NCBI GenBank assembly: GCA_008508345.1
Contig: QNGE01000278.1
Coordinates: 3,400-67,399 of the forward strand
DNA length: 64,000 bases
Reading direction: 5' to 3'
Source: Paragonimus westermani
Lineage: Eukaryota; Platyhelminthes; Trematoda; Plagiorchiida; Troglotrematidae
Part shown: piece by piece, positions 11,521 through 22,830 of the stretch
Layout: the number at the start of each line of letters is the position of its first letter
Numbering within the stretch: position 1 is the stretch's first letter
The notes under the pieces: generated by a model
The model's input: only the letters and a program-made list of their open reading frames with translations
Databases searched by the model: none
What the model was told of the DNA's origin: nothing
Translations under genes and position numbers: made by a program

Positions 11521-13256
11521 CTAAACACTGTGACACACAGCCAAAGGTGTGCAAAGGTGAAGCAGATGGCTGACACATTCTGGAAAATTTGGACTATGAA
11601 GTTTCACTATTATTTTCGCCAAACGTATGAACGAACGATTTTATATTTTGCGTTGCGTCACTAGTATGTTGTGTATGAAGCCATCAGCTTCAATGCATAA
11701 GTATTCCGTCTAAGGTGACAATATTAGCCTATGTGATGATGTGATCATAGGGATTGGCAGAAATGTGATAAATCCGAGCGCTGTGCAATTCCATTCAGTT
11801 AATTGTACGTAGTATACGTGATCGCAAGTGCCGCTCACCTGCAGTCTCCTTGTACCGTCTCCGAGTGTAGCTTGTTCCAGTGTCCACCGGTTTTGTCTTC
11901 GTTGCCGCCGTAGAGGGTATTGCATCCTGCTTGTCCGTATCTAGAACTAAATGTCACCGCACTGTTATTATTGGACGATATTAATGTAGGCCACAGTGAA
12001 CATCTCACGAGCAGCCCGTGTGAAACTTAAGCAGTGTGCCTTCGAGAAGGTAGAATCAATCGAGTGCGACCAATTCCATGGACAAATACAAATGAAGCGG
12101 GGAACTCTATATCAAGTGATCAGAGTAACTATGAGCTAACCGATCGAACCGGCTCAAAACCAAATCAACGGCCATCAAGAAGTTTGCTGCGAAAGTGGAA
12201 AAAAACAAATGACCGGGTAGTGGGAAGAATTTTCAAACAGGATCCAAGTTGGGGTTCGGTAAACAAAGCTGTACTTCCATTACCAATCAAACTAAGTTTC
12301 GTGCAATCGCGTAGCAAGGAAAATGAATGAGGGATAGAAAGTGGGCCCACCAGAGTGTTTTCATTAGGCAATGAACTAGTGCTTACACAGCAAAAAGCAG
12401 AAAACACGCAAAAGGTTGAGAGTGCAGAAAAATATTGTGGTTGAAAACCAATGCCAAAAAAGTGAAGAAAGACAAAGGAAATGAGAGAGAAAACAGAAGA
12501 TCAGAAAAAAATGCGCACGTGAGCGATTAATTTCCGAGCTTCCGGTGTGGTTTTGTAGCCCGGCTGGTTGAGCGCTCGCTGCGTTGAGGCATGCTGTGTC
12601 TGTCGCTGGTTCGAATCCAGCCGAAGCCCTGACTTTTCACAGTTGGATCTCATCTAAAATCGGTTAGTGATGAAGTTCGAAGCCACTAACACAGGAAAGG
12701 ACAACGGTAGATTTCTGATTAGTCAGAATACCACGGTTGATCCCAGGACGTTGGAAAAAGAACGTGAACCTTATTTGAGCGTTGCACGTCTTGTCGACTA
12801 ACGACTTGTCTGTCCAGTACGGCTGCTTAGTTGAACTTCCCTTCTGTGGACTACAATTCATGAACACAGTGTATCTTGTCACATTAATGTTACGCAGCAT
12901 GACTCTGTTTATCATAGTGAACCGTTGTTTGCCGTCAACACTAAATATCCCCAAATGGTCAGCTTGGAACACCACATGAAACAGCACATATGTCACATAC
13001 CTGTAGTCGTCTTATGTTGCACGTGAACAGTAGTTGATCCAACGCTGCCCAGCCCCTGACCTGTTATTGTCACTGACGCACCACCGTCACCAGTCTTGAA
13101 GGGCGTCGGAGTAATCACCGCGGTAGTCTGCTCGTCCATTTTGTCACTAGTCGAAGCTGCAACTGACACAATACACACGCGGCTATAGCCGTGTGCCACG
13201 AAACATGACGACACCATGATGGTCGAAATTGGCACATTACTGCAGATGAACATCAC
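11521..13256 (-). CDS. Predicted small secreted protein, four exons (left paralogue)
   Basis: Not a family I recognise. Exons on the minus strand are 13256-13001, 12962-12732, 11940-11839 and, less surely, 11579-11521, giving about 215 residues. Residues 1-21 form a signal peptide (hydrophobic to SSCFVA). Exon 1 continues into a Thr/Gly-rich stretch containing GGASVTITGQGLG, faintly like an IPT/TIG strand. Exon 2 (86-162) holds sequons at N112 and N121, Cys122, Cys145 and the motif YWTDKSLVDKTC. Exon 3 (163-196) is a Thr/Pro/Lys linker. The splice sites seen are CAG|GTATGT, CCAAG, GTG|GTATTC, TTCTAG and CAG|GTGAGC. Every intron is phase 1 and intron 1 is 38 nt. Intron 2 carries a SINE. The right paralogue keeps the same exon sizes for exons 1-3. 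Exon 4, and possible further exons toward the gap, are uncertain. Confidence 0.6.
12540..12660 (+). mobile_element. tRNA-derived SINE head in intron 2 of the left gene
   Basis: Bases 12549-12628 can be folded as a tRNA-like structure. There is a 7-bp acceptor pairing (GGTTTTG with CGAAGCC, two wobbles), a perfect T arm GCTGG-TTCGAAT-CCAGC, and the exact pol III B box GGTTCGAATCC at 12608-12618. A TTTT run follows at 12633-12636. The D and anticodon arms pair poorly, so this is a tRNA-derived retroposon and not a working tRNA. Intron 2 is 791 nt here but 342 nt in the right paralogue, which lacks this motif. The insertion, or a longer one spanning about 12000-12690, therefore differs between the copies. 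Confidence 0.65.
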
Positions 13257-14739
13257 CTCTCAGCAAAGCGAAGCCTCATTCTTTCACTGATGAAACTAGC
13301 AACAACCAGTATTGCTTTCGCTCGACACATGTTTCTCTCCACAACTTTGTACGGCTATATAATTTCAACCAATGTGCGCGGCTATCTATCTCCTGTTGGT
13401 GCGGAATCGCTCACAGCGGCAAGGTGAATGGGCTTACGCTGCCTGAAGTCCGCGGAGCGATCATTACTGGGGAGGTGCCAACAGTCCATTAAATCCACCC
13501 GATTACGTGCACGATTCCTTCGGCTGAATATTATACAGATGACCGTCCCGGTCAGTTTGATGTACGTCCTTCAACCAGTGGCACAATCTTTGCAACTGAA
13601 CCACTCTACAACTCAGTACGAATCACTGTGTTTAGTGGCAATGTTAACAATACATTTTCGTATGCAGACTTCGAGCTCTCATTCATTTTTAAATTTAACT
13701 GTGGCAACTATTGATATTTCCCTCACATTTGATACGTCACAGTTGGAATAGGTTCACGCGTTTTTCCTAGTGTGTCCTTGCAACTTGATTGATTTCATTA
13801 GGCGAAATCACTGGAAACCATTGGAGATTGATTGACACACCCAAGTTGCGTCAGGCACGTAGATTGTGAAATGGGAGAATCCTCGACTAGAAATTGCACA
13901 GTATATTATAACCGATCTGAAATGATCGTACTTCGACCATCTCGTGTGCAGTACTTTCCAAACTGGAGTTTAGACTATTGAACCAGTTAAACTTATTGCA
14001 CCTCCATGGTAATGATCAAATTGGCTGACTACGTTAGTTTTATTTGTGAAGAAAGGGCGGATTTCTTTGCACTTAAAGGAGACCTCTTTAGTTACAGTTC
14101 TCGAAATTTGATTCACACATGCAAACGCTGATGTGAGCAAACAGGGGATTCTCATCAACGTCATTTCTGGTAATCACCTACTTCAAACTTTGCTACCAGC
14201 AATAAATTCACCTACACCCAGTTTACCCACTGCTTATTTCATTCGCTTTTGTCGAATGCCCAAGGTGGTTATGCAGCTTGCGCATGTTAGCATATTCAGT
14301 CTAACAAACCCAAAGCATGAAGGTAATTTTATAGTGGGAGCTTAATAAAATTCCCAATCCCCGATCATCATTTCAGTGTATGTTGCAGAAAGTGAGATCA
14401 TTTTTTCCACCATGAACAACATGAATTTGAATAAATGACTTGGTAGAGTGGACGAACTCACTCGTCTGACTGCGTGCTTTTGCTTCAGTGCAAGCACTTT
14501 GAACGTCACCGAGCTCACCTTTAAGAAATTAACAGAAGAATTAGTTTACTTGCAACGCAAAACAGTTTGCTATAAAAATCACATTCGACTGATTGACAAA
14601 TAAGATATCTGGTGGTGCTATACATTCCCACTCGCGAACGGAAATTTCTTCGAATAACATTGTAAACACAAAGTTGTTTTAAAAATACACGTTCAGTGAA
14701 GTGATGATTACTCATGTTGTACGCATAGGTATGACTCAC

Positions 14740-14775
14740 GTTTTTCGTATCTCGGTGCTTCAACATTTTTGATGG
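14740..14775 (-). other. Possible 36-nt micro-exon (left)
   Basis: On the minus strand GTGTATTTAG precedes, and GTGAGTCAT follows, exactly 36 nt. That is a multiple of three with strong consensus at both ends. The right copy (63875-63910) keeps both splice sites and the length, with four substitutions. Micro-exons of this size are a known feature of flatworm micro-exon genes. No adjoining exons were identified, and such motif pairs occur by chance, so this is a weak call. Confidence 0.2.
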
Positions 14776-14870
14776 CTAAATACACGAACAGTTGCGTTTT
14801 AGAAGCAAAATTACATTCAACACCACAGATAAGTTTAACGATATTATCTCGCTGTGTTCTTCGTCTTGAT

Positions 14871-17800
14871 CACGAGTGTATGGTACTGCATACACGATGT
14901 GTTTATGGAAATACATCATGATAACAATAAACAGTGAAGGTATTCAAAAGTTTAACTGCCACAGACTACCAATTTGTAACCTAATTTCTGCTCATGAATT
15001 ATCCGAAGCATTGCTCTGATCAACTAATAGGAAATAATATTGTTCATCTGTCAAGTTTATCAACACACCATTTTAATCAATCGAGAAGAGGAAGCTCAAA
15101 TTCTGCTTCCGTAAGAAACCTGCAAATTTTGCAGATCATTCCGAGCTACAATTTGAACCTATATAATTTACGGTTGCCAATTTTTAAGGACTGAGATCTC
15201 TGTGAGTCATAAAGGAGATTACTTAATTCTGTGTGACTTATAGATGGAGAACCACGTGATGTACGTCATCAACAAATCAGTCAATAAAATCAGTCGTCAG
15301 CACACTTTCCACCAAATAGTTCACAACGTCGGATTGCTCATATGAACTAATAACGTTTTCGAGTTGCCAGCGGGTCTTACAGAACTTATGTGAAGTCTCT
15401 GAAAGTATGCCGAAATTGATTCGCCAAGCGCGCCTAACTAAACTTGTCAAAATTGAACGGAGCTATTTCATGGTTAAGCGTACCACTAACATGACCAGGA
15501 ATATGTTAAAGATACTAACCAACACATCACCCTAACTTGTAATTGTCGTTTCTCCCGTGCAAACAATGGTAAGTTACAGTGTCTTAATTAACATTGTCTC
15601 TGCAACAAAATCACAGCCATACACTGGATTGCAACAATTCTGAAGTGCACTAAGTCCAACGGATATCTATCAAAACGCAAATAACTTGCGCTCTTTGATG
15701 CAGGATAAAACTGCTTTGCTGTACGTTTTTCGAATCCGATCCATTAATCTAACCTTCGAAATTTTAGATGGCACTGTTTCTTGATACTGCCCAAATAGTG
15801 CAGACAAACTGAATATGATAACTTCATCAGGCATGAACTGCAACCTGAACAGCACGTGCGGCTGGACTCAATTTTATGTTGGCGAACTCAGTAATGTCTG
15901 ACAAATAGTTAAACGGGAAGCACAAATTTTCTTTACGCTGTTGATTGAGATTAATAAGGTGCTAGTACTGCTAAATTTCAAGCACTATTTGTGATTTTTA
16001 CTCATAAATGTGGTCGACCGACTTACAATATTTTGAGCTAGATACCAGCCCAAATTGGCCGTAGTCTTTGAATTGAGATAGTACTTTCACCTTGCCCAGC
16101 TTGCCTAGAAACACTAAACCCGGGTTTTGTTCATGCTTACACATACCACGGATGCGTATCCCCTTCTAGGTGTAAATTCCCATCCCGCTCATCTGTCTTA
16201 TTAGACTAGCATGTGCATCACAGCTTCAGTGGCTTGAAACTGAACGCGAACGGAAAGCATGAAGAAACTCCTAACTATAGGATTTGATGAACAGTTACTT
16301 CCTGCTGGAGTGCAAGGTTATTGACCTCAGTGAACAAACGGCTATTGTTTGTTTCATCACAGAATCATTGAGGAGGATGAACACACACCATTTATACAAT
16401 CTACAACGCCAAAAGTTATCACTAATTTTTATCAAGTAGAAGTCATTCATGAAGCGAATCTGAAAAATTTAGTAAAACAGTGTGTAAATACATGTCACTC
16501 GGTGCACATTTTACATACCCGGAGATTGCTTCAGGCCTCAAGGCTGGTGCAATGCATCCTCATTTTGTGTAACAAACACGCAAATGGTTTACTGAATTGA
16601 TCATACAAAATATCTGCATACGTGCATAAAAATTCCCTATTAAGACCCTCCGGCTGGTAACCAGCTGATACTAATACTTGAGATTTCTGGCATTACGATA
16701 TTTCAAGAGCACCTCATCGGCCACTTTTGCAAACGTGACACTATGTAGTGGGGACAAGTTGCGATTCAAGACAATCCAGTCACATGGGCGCGATTTAGCC
16801 AGGTGACAGAAGCGGAAACAGTAAGATGCAACTGAGATGCAACTCAAAATTGGCGCGACATGTTAGCACTACATTGATTAAATGACCAATATTAGTCTGT
16901 AAGCATAGTTGGTAAACCCGTGAAGATCAAAGGAAAGGAGTCAGAAATATTCTGTTATGGTACAGCTGTTGCTCAATTTTCTGATATATTTTCTGGTTAG
17001 TCATCCAAACCAGCACTTTCATTCTTGTTCACTATTGATCTAACCCTAAATCCGATGGCTCCTCTGTTAAGCCTCTGCGAGTTATGCACTACCGTTTTAG
17101 TCGGTCACCATGTGATGGTTCAGTTCACTCTCGCCTGATGTGTGCACAACTCACTCCTCTCGTTAAGTCTGGTTTGTGTGAAATCTATGACCGTTTCAGA
17201 TCCTGTAATATATTACGGTCTACAGCAAGAACCTGTCAAGTTGCAATAGTACTTCTATTACGTCACGTCACATTCGTTTCAGTCACCTGACTGATGGTTT
17301 GATGTGCGACCGTAAACGGTGCAAAATCATTCAAAACATTTTCAAACTGGGTTTCATACTACATTTCGTGATTGAAGTTTGCATTTTTCCAAAAGTTAGG
17401 AGGTTGAGTTGGCATTTGTACTCCGTGTCGTATCCTCGCCAGGTCTGTTGTATACATAGCTGCCTCATAACCTTCAATTGCTCATAGGTTGCACGTATTT
17501 CCTTTCCACTTTCTACGTGGCTTTATTCTAAGCTTCTACAAAATTCACATATCTTGCACGTTTCAGTTCTCGAGTGAATAGTCGCACAATATGGGTCACC
17601 AGAAATGCAATACTATAGCAAGTTGTTTTTGTTAAGTATCACACTGGCAACACCGAATGATTCCTGACTACTTTACTGCCGAACGTTGGCTTGATATTAT
17701 TCAAGATCAAATATCGTCAGTCATTCTAAAAGCTATGATGTTTGAAACACAATGTAGTTGCCACCATTTGGAATAAAGTTGTGCCTCATTAACAAACAAC

Positions 17801-19700
17801 TGGTTGTTTTACGCAGAAGCAAAATCAAATAAAATCCTTCTTCCTCATGACATACATGTGAGCAACAAAACACTTCAACATGGGATGGGAAATTATACAA
17901 AGATGCTAACCTACAATGTTTTGTATGAAATTATGGGAAGGCGATTGACCACGTCCTCCTAAGCTGGTTAAAAGTTTCTGTGAGTCCCAACCCACTTCGG
18001 TAATATCTTTCCATTTGTAAAACACATTCAAATGTGCTGCGTCCCAAGAAACCCAACGAATGTAGCTCAAATCAAACCTGTCGAACGCAACAACAACCGG
18101 CTCAATCGGGTAGATCGCGCGGAGTGCAGGGATCCAGTATGTGTTGAACTGCGTGGCAATAGAGAAAAGAGGACTCTAGAGTGCAATGTGGTTAAGTGTG
18201 TAATAGGTGAAATTTTGCGAAGTGCGCTATGAGAATGCTGAAACCCTCAAGATACTATGTGTTCAGGGAGACCAGTTTGGATAGTTATCAAATCAGGTAA
18301 TGAGTTCTTTCACAATTTTTACGTATCATTGACAGTACACATTTTTAACCTTCCAAATTCAACTAAATATTCAGGTGAACCTAAAATGCTCGCACACCGT
18401 AGGGAAAATCCGGTTATTAGACTCTGACCGGGCAACTCTTAAAACCGTGTAACATGTTTCCACCTTGTCCACAAGGATGTCAGCGTTCAGTAAAATGTTG
18501 GTCATGGATAAAAAACATTTGTTAGGAATTCAACAGGAATATTCTCTAACACAGGTCCTGTTACAGAAGTTCCCGTAGAACACGTGTTCATGATTGCTCA
18601 GCGTTGGTCTTCTGTTACTCACCAAACCTAGCTGGAGTTGGCAGTAACGGTCAAGAAGACGCACCTGTTGAAGTATGAATTCTAAGATGAGGTTCCCGCT
18701 GCTCGTGAGTGAAGTGTATAGACAATTGCGAAGGTCCATCTATCCATATTTATAGAGGTCACATGTTTGTAACTTGCCAACGCGTGCTTGATACATGTCA
18801 GTGGAAACCTAGGCATGGTATATCTATTTTTTTTGTTTGAAAAGATGTCTCCAGTGGTTCTCAGATGGCAAGATTGCACTTTCACACCGACGTAGGTGAC
18901 AAGCGAACTAGCTGCCCAGTGTTTGGAATGTTATACTGTGCAGTTGAGACTGATCTTACAACCCAGGAAATATGACCTGGAATTTGGTTTATCTACATTG
19001 ATTAGGAGATAGTTCTATTACGTCTGTTTTGAATTAGTTTAGCTCGAGACAATTTTGTTCAGATCCCACAACATCTCGAACGATTCAATGAAACTTCCAG
19101 CAACAATGATACTGCATTGCATCACACTGCAGCCATTGAGCGAATCCCCAGACAAGCTGCATCAAACAATTAGTGGTATATATACTGTCTGTCCTTTTGA
19201 GGGCACATGAACTATTCTCATTTTTGAACTGTATACATCGCATTGTGCGTCGCGGAAATTATACAACCAACCAAGCCGTTTCAGTTGCTTCTGTTTAGCA
19301 CTCGAAATTTTGGAGATAGTTTGTCATAAAATGCCATACGTCATCCGTTAACATCATCATATTCTGGGACACTGGCCGTTTTAACGTCAGTTTTGTATGA
19401 TAACCTAATGAACGATAGTTTGCTTTAAAAACTAGTCGAGAACTTGATTGATAAAAACTCTAATCCACTTATAATTGATCGCATCATAGTCATACGGAAA
19501 GTTTCGTACACGTTGAATTTGTGAACTTCTAATGACGACCTCAAAACCACCGAAGGACAAATGTTTCAGAGCTGAAATTGTGAATCTCAGAGGTTTTTCC
19601 TACAGACACTTTTCCCAACTGGTCCGCTGAACATATGGAAAACCACAACTAATTTCAACTGAACAATACAGCAAAATAAATAGCAAACCACCGAGGGCAA
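14871..19700. other. Featureless intergenic stretch with one weak exon candidate
   Basis: No transposon domain, RNA gene or recognisable protein was seen. Only short open frames occur, as expected by chance at this base composition. The one stretch I list separately is 16363-16479. Confidence 0.5.
16363..16479 (+). CDS. Candidate internal exon, function unknown
   Basis: A good acceptor (TTTGTTTCATCACAG) precedes 117 nt that stay open. They encode an acidic/hydrophilic start (IIEEDEHTPF) and an Asn/Val-rich remainder, ending at a possible GTGTGT donor. The exon would be symmetric (phase 2-2, 39 codons). No partner exons and no family were recognised. Confidence 0.18.
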
Positions 19701-19711
19701 CAATTACTCAC

Positions 19712-19893
19712 ATCCAGCCGAATCTCATTTGAAAGATTCTCGTAGGCGTGCCGGTCGATATCATAGGAAACCCACGTTACTCTCCTGTCACCTTTCATAA
19801 TTCTGTTTTGTAGATCGAATCCTAAGTGAACGACAGCGATATTGAAGATTACTTCATGGTGGATTTGTAACAATTCAACTGGTCTTATTCGCT
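19712..19893 (-). CDS. Candidate exon, function unknown
   Basis: An open frame extends over 19655-20017. Within it, an acceptor TAAATATTTAG and a strong donor GAT|GTGAGTAAT bound 182 nt coding for about 60 residues. These include LLQIHHEVIFNIAVVHLGFD and a charged tail with VTWVSYDIDRHAYENL. The composition is protein-like but I recognise no family, and no neighbouring exon was found. Confidence 0.25.
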
Positions 19894-22102
19894 CTAAATA
19901 TTTAAAAGATATGGTATGTTGTACAATTTCACGGCTATTATTAAGTAGACTAGACAGGTAACATGGCACACAAACGCTGGTGTCATTTAGAACGCGCTCT
20001 ATTTTGTTACACAGCATGTGCGTCTATTTTCCGGAAACAGTTGACTCCACTCAATATTGAGTCAAGAACGTTGAATGCACTAGACTAAACCTGATGGTAA
20101 CTATATATCAGTTCCTATTTCCTTAGCCTTCGAGCTATAAAGATTCGGAGGAAGAAACCATCCATTTTGCAAGTGTGCTAAGAGTTTTGGATAATTCATT
20201 CATGATGGTCGAGGAGGCGTGAGTCTTTATAAATCCGTGCGTTTTCCACCTTGAATACTTTTCGTATCAAGTTTTCTCATTATACCGTCATTTCCGGTTG
20301 ATCCAACGATGAAGTTGTTCAGACCGTCATTTCCATAGCGCGTATACATGAAAAATGGGAACAGAAATATCAGTGTAATGTTTTGAAATTCTAGGTGACT
20401 TTTCGCTCTTGGTCAACCAACAAAGTAGGTCAGCATGAGCTTACGCAAACCAGACAGGTTAGGTTTTATGTACTCCATCTCATGTGAGATATTCCCCTCG
20501 ATTGATAGATATACGCTTACACACCAGTGAGTAAATGCGTGTTCGAAGTTGTTAACATTGGTGTTTGTTACCGGTAGAAAGACGGTCTAAACTACCCAGT
20601 CAATGTTCCAAAGACTTCACCGCAGCTGATGGAGGCCGCAACATTGGTTACATGGATTGCTTTGCCCAAACCTTACCTTCTGCCACCCGTCTCTCCAACG
20701 AAGAACGAGAGCTCTGGAAGTTCGTGATAGCAGTCGCTTCTCCTACACCTACAACGAGTCATGGCAAACTGTTCTCTTCATCCATTTGTAGTTATTTCCG
20801 TTCAAAGTAATTCCTGCCTGTTGTTAAACGACAACCCCGAAAAGTTCAAATGAACGCATAAAGAATCAAGGGTACTATAATTGTCTTCCATGCTTTGCGT
20901 GTACCCAATATGCCTTTACGTCACCCGGTGGTTTTAGATTTTAAAATGAACAAAAGCAGCTAATGACACCTATAGAGGATTTGTGGCTTCTGTAGCTTAG
21001 AGGTGTTGATTTGTGTTTGATGGTGAACTGAACTCTCGCTAAAGTGCAAAACCAGTTTGACAGATCAGTGAATCACTAGGGTTCAGACCATTACTCCGGA
21101 TTGACCAATAGCTTTAGAGGCAAGTATTCTATACACTACTGTGAATTCTTGTCTCCTCAACCTTACTTCCAAGTGTCAGCGAGCGACAATAACACTGAAT
21201 TGGTGTCGATACAAAAATGTCTACTTGGACTACGTGAATGGAACATTTTAAACATAATCTTGAACAGGGGTCTGAGCCTGAAATCGGATGTCGACATTTT
21301 GGCCAAAGGGATGCAATGAAGTTGCATCTAGATACATAAGTTGCTTAATCCAGGCAACGTCGTAATAACTTTCCACTGCGGCAATTGTCTATAATACGTT
21401 TTTACCAGGATAGTGACACGGGGAATACCATAACCAGAAGGTAAACCCCAAAAAGCTGATTTTACGAGTGATATCTTCTTCAATGAGAGAAATAAATTCA
21501 ACGAGTGAGTCTGAAATATGCGCGTTAAATGTGCTTGCTTAGCACATAACGATTCCGGGTTGGCTATTCTTCCAAACTACGTCTTCCACGTGCTTCTATT
21601 CTAAAGATGCTCTAATTCAATCGCGATAAGCGAGAGAGGTATGGCCACAACTAAGATACCTCAGTGCTTTAACTCAAAAGTTGCACTTAGAAATTTGAAC
21701 ATAAAACCACCGACCGCGCCCGGATTATCCTCAAAGGAACCACAGTTAATATATTTTTGTAACGCTTTTTAAAATACACTAAATATTTTGCATGAGTACA
21801 ACTCTTGCGCACTAAACTTTTAAACGAAATACACAGCTTGTTCAGCCTGAACTTCCACGATGCCCATCGCAGACACTACTCAAGCATCGAAGTTCAGCTC
21901 AGCCGACTCTTTCTCATAACAATAAACATCCCACCTTTGATCTAATTTCTGTCGGTATCCTTGGTTTGTACAGTATTCCACATTCTTTCCAATTCATATC
22001 CATAAATTTAGTCACCGAAGTGTGTGTAGATTAGGATTCCGAGTTTTGACATAAAAGTTGCACCCATCATCGTCTGAACATATTATAATAGTTTCTCAGC
22101 AG
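19894..22102. other. No supportable feature
   Basis: Only short chance-sized frames (for example 20565-20810 plus strand, 81 codons) with no motif. No repeat or RNA gene was seen. Confidence 0.45.
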
Positions 22103-22305
22103 AATTGTGTGCAGAAGTCAGCATTAAAAATAGATATTATTCGAACGTCCGCGGTGAGAATTGCACTGACGTTGAAACGTGGCTTCAAAGACTACCAACA
22201 TATTGTGTTACACACGTCACTTCTCGTGTGCATATGAAATGGAAACTTCTCTGCACACCTTGCCCCATGGTTGCACTCAAGTTACCCGGAAATTACGTAT
22301 TACTA
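22103..22305 (+). CDS. Candidate Cys-containing exon, function unknown
   Basis: Acceptor AGTTTCTCAGCAG precedes 203 nt of open frame that ends at a possible donor CTA|GTAAAT. It encodes about 67 residues with five cysteines, including LLCTPCP, and a sequon in ENCTD. That is compatible with an extracellular protein. It starts in phase 1, like the secreted-protein genes, but I see no sequence similarity to them. No signal-peptide exon was identified upstream. Confidence 0.25.
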
Positions 22306-22551
22306 GTAAATGCAATCAGTAAGCATTAAAGAATGAAGACATTTGTGTTGCATATAGGTAGAGTGGCACAGTTGATGATTTGAACGAGGCTCACTTGCAA
22401 CATTTCAGCTTGGCATTCGCGCTCGAAGCAGTTGTGAAAACAAACTGCTTGCTATACAATCCATCACATAAGTCATCGAAATCGCTGGCAAGGCAGACTT
22501 GCTCAGACGGTCCACATCAGAGAAGACCATACACACGGCTGCACAGCAAAG

Positions 22552-22830
22552 TTACTTTAAGAGTGCAGTGTAGATCGAAACCAATGCCAGAACCATCATG
22601 CACACAGAAGACAAACGCTTTTCCTGTGGAGATGTGAAGCCATACTGAGTGATCCGCTTAGTCCTAGTGGTGGCGTTTGCCGAGTTCACGTTTGCTGAAG
22701 CAAACGCACCAGATCCCGTATTTTCCATAAACAGTTTTTCCTTACTAGAAGTGTGATCGTTAGAACACTCATGTGTTTGAATACTGGCGTGTGTAGCACC
22801 AGAATCACAGTGGAATTTTTGTCGTTGCAT
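22552..22830 (-). CDS. Candidate C-terminal exon with GPI-like hydrophobic tail
   Basis: A 92-residue frame rich in Ser/Thr/Asn with a sequon (NATT). It has a short basic spacer (TSPQEKR) and ends in the hydrophobic run VCMMVLALVSIYTALLK followed by a stop. This is the architecture of a GPI-anchor signal or a C-terminal membrane anchor. An in-frame stop lies just 5' of the first Met, so it is either a complete small frame or an exon whose acceptor is inside it. No family was recognised. Confidence 0.28.
   Translation of the reverse strand: MQRQKFHCDSGATHASIQTHECSNDHTSSKEKLFMENTGSGAFASANVNSANATTRTKRITQYGFTSPQEKRLSSVCMMVLALVSIYTALLK

Larger units (their letters stand above)
675..14870. repeat. 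Left copy of a long direct duplication
   Basis: From about 675 this block aligns in the same orientation with 48551-64000. The alignment is broken by indels and has very uneven divergence. Anchor pairs read by eye are 743/48619, 2014/49972, 3213/50991, 4876/54118, 7207/56451, 12962/61685 and 14775/63910. The spacing shifts from about 47.9 kb to 49.4 kb, because the right copy carries extra segments, and back down to about 48.7 kb. The left copy carries a Penelope remnant, two uncharacterised open frames, a secreted-protein gene, an intronic SINE, a sequence gap and an assembly scar. Stretches 675-4290, 7960-8960 and 9540-10550 contain no gene that I can support. The left end is sharp. The right end is not resolved because the partner reaches the window end. 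Confidence 0.9.

Noticed and set aside
12549..12628. Functional tRNA gene
   Set aside because: The T arm and acceptor pair well, but the D and anticodon arms do not, and no credible anticodon loop forms. A SINE is the better reading.
13001..13120. IPT/TIG domain in exon 1 of the left gene
   Set aside because: GGASVTITGQGLG resembles one strand pair, but the rest of the fold is not visible. Mentioned only as a faint likeness.
14521..14766. 81-codon minus-strand frame
   Set aside because: Not kept in the right copy, where frameshifts and stops break it. Only the small possible micro-exon inside it is noted.
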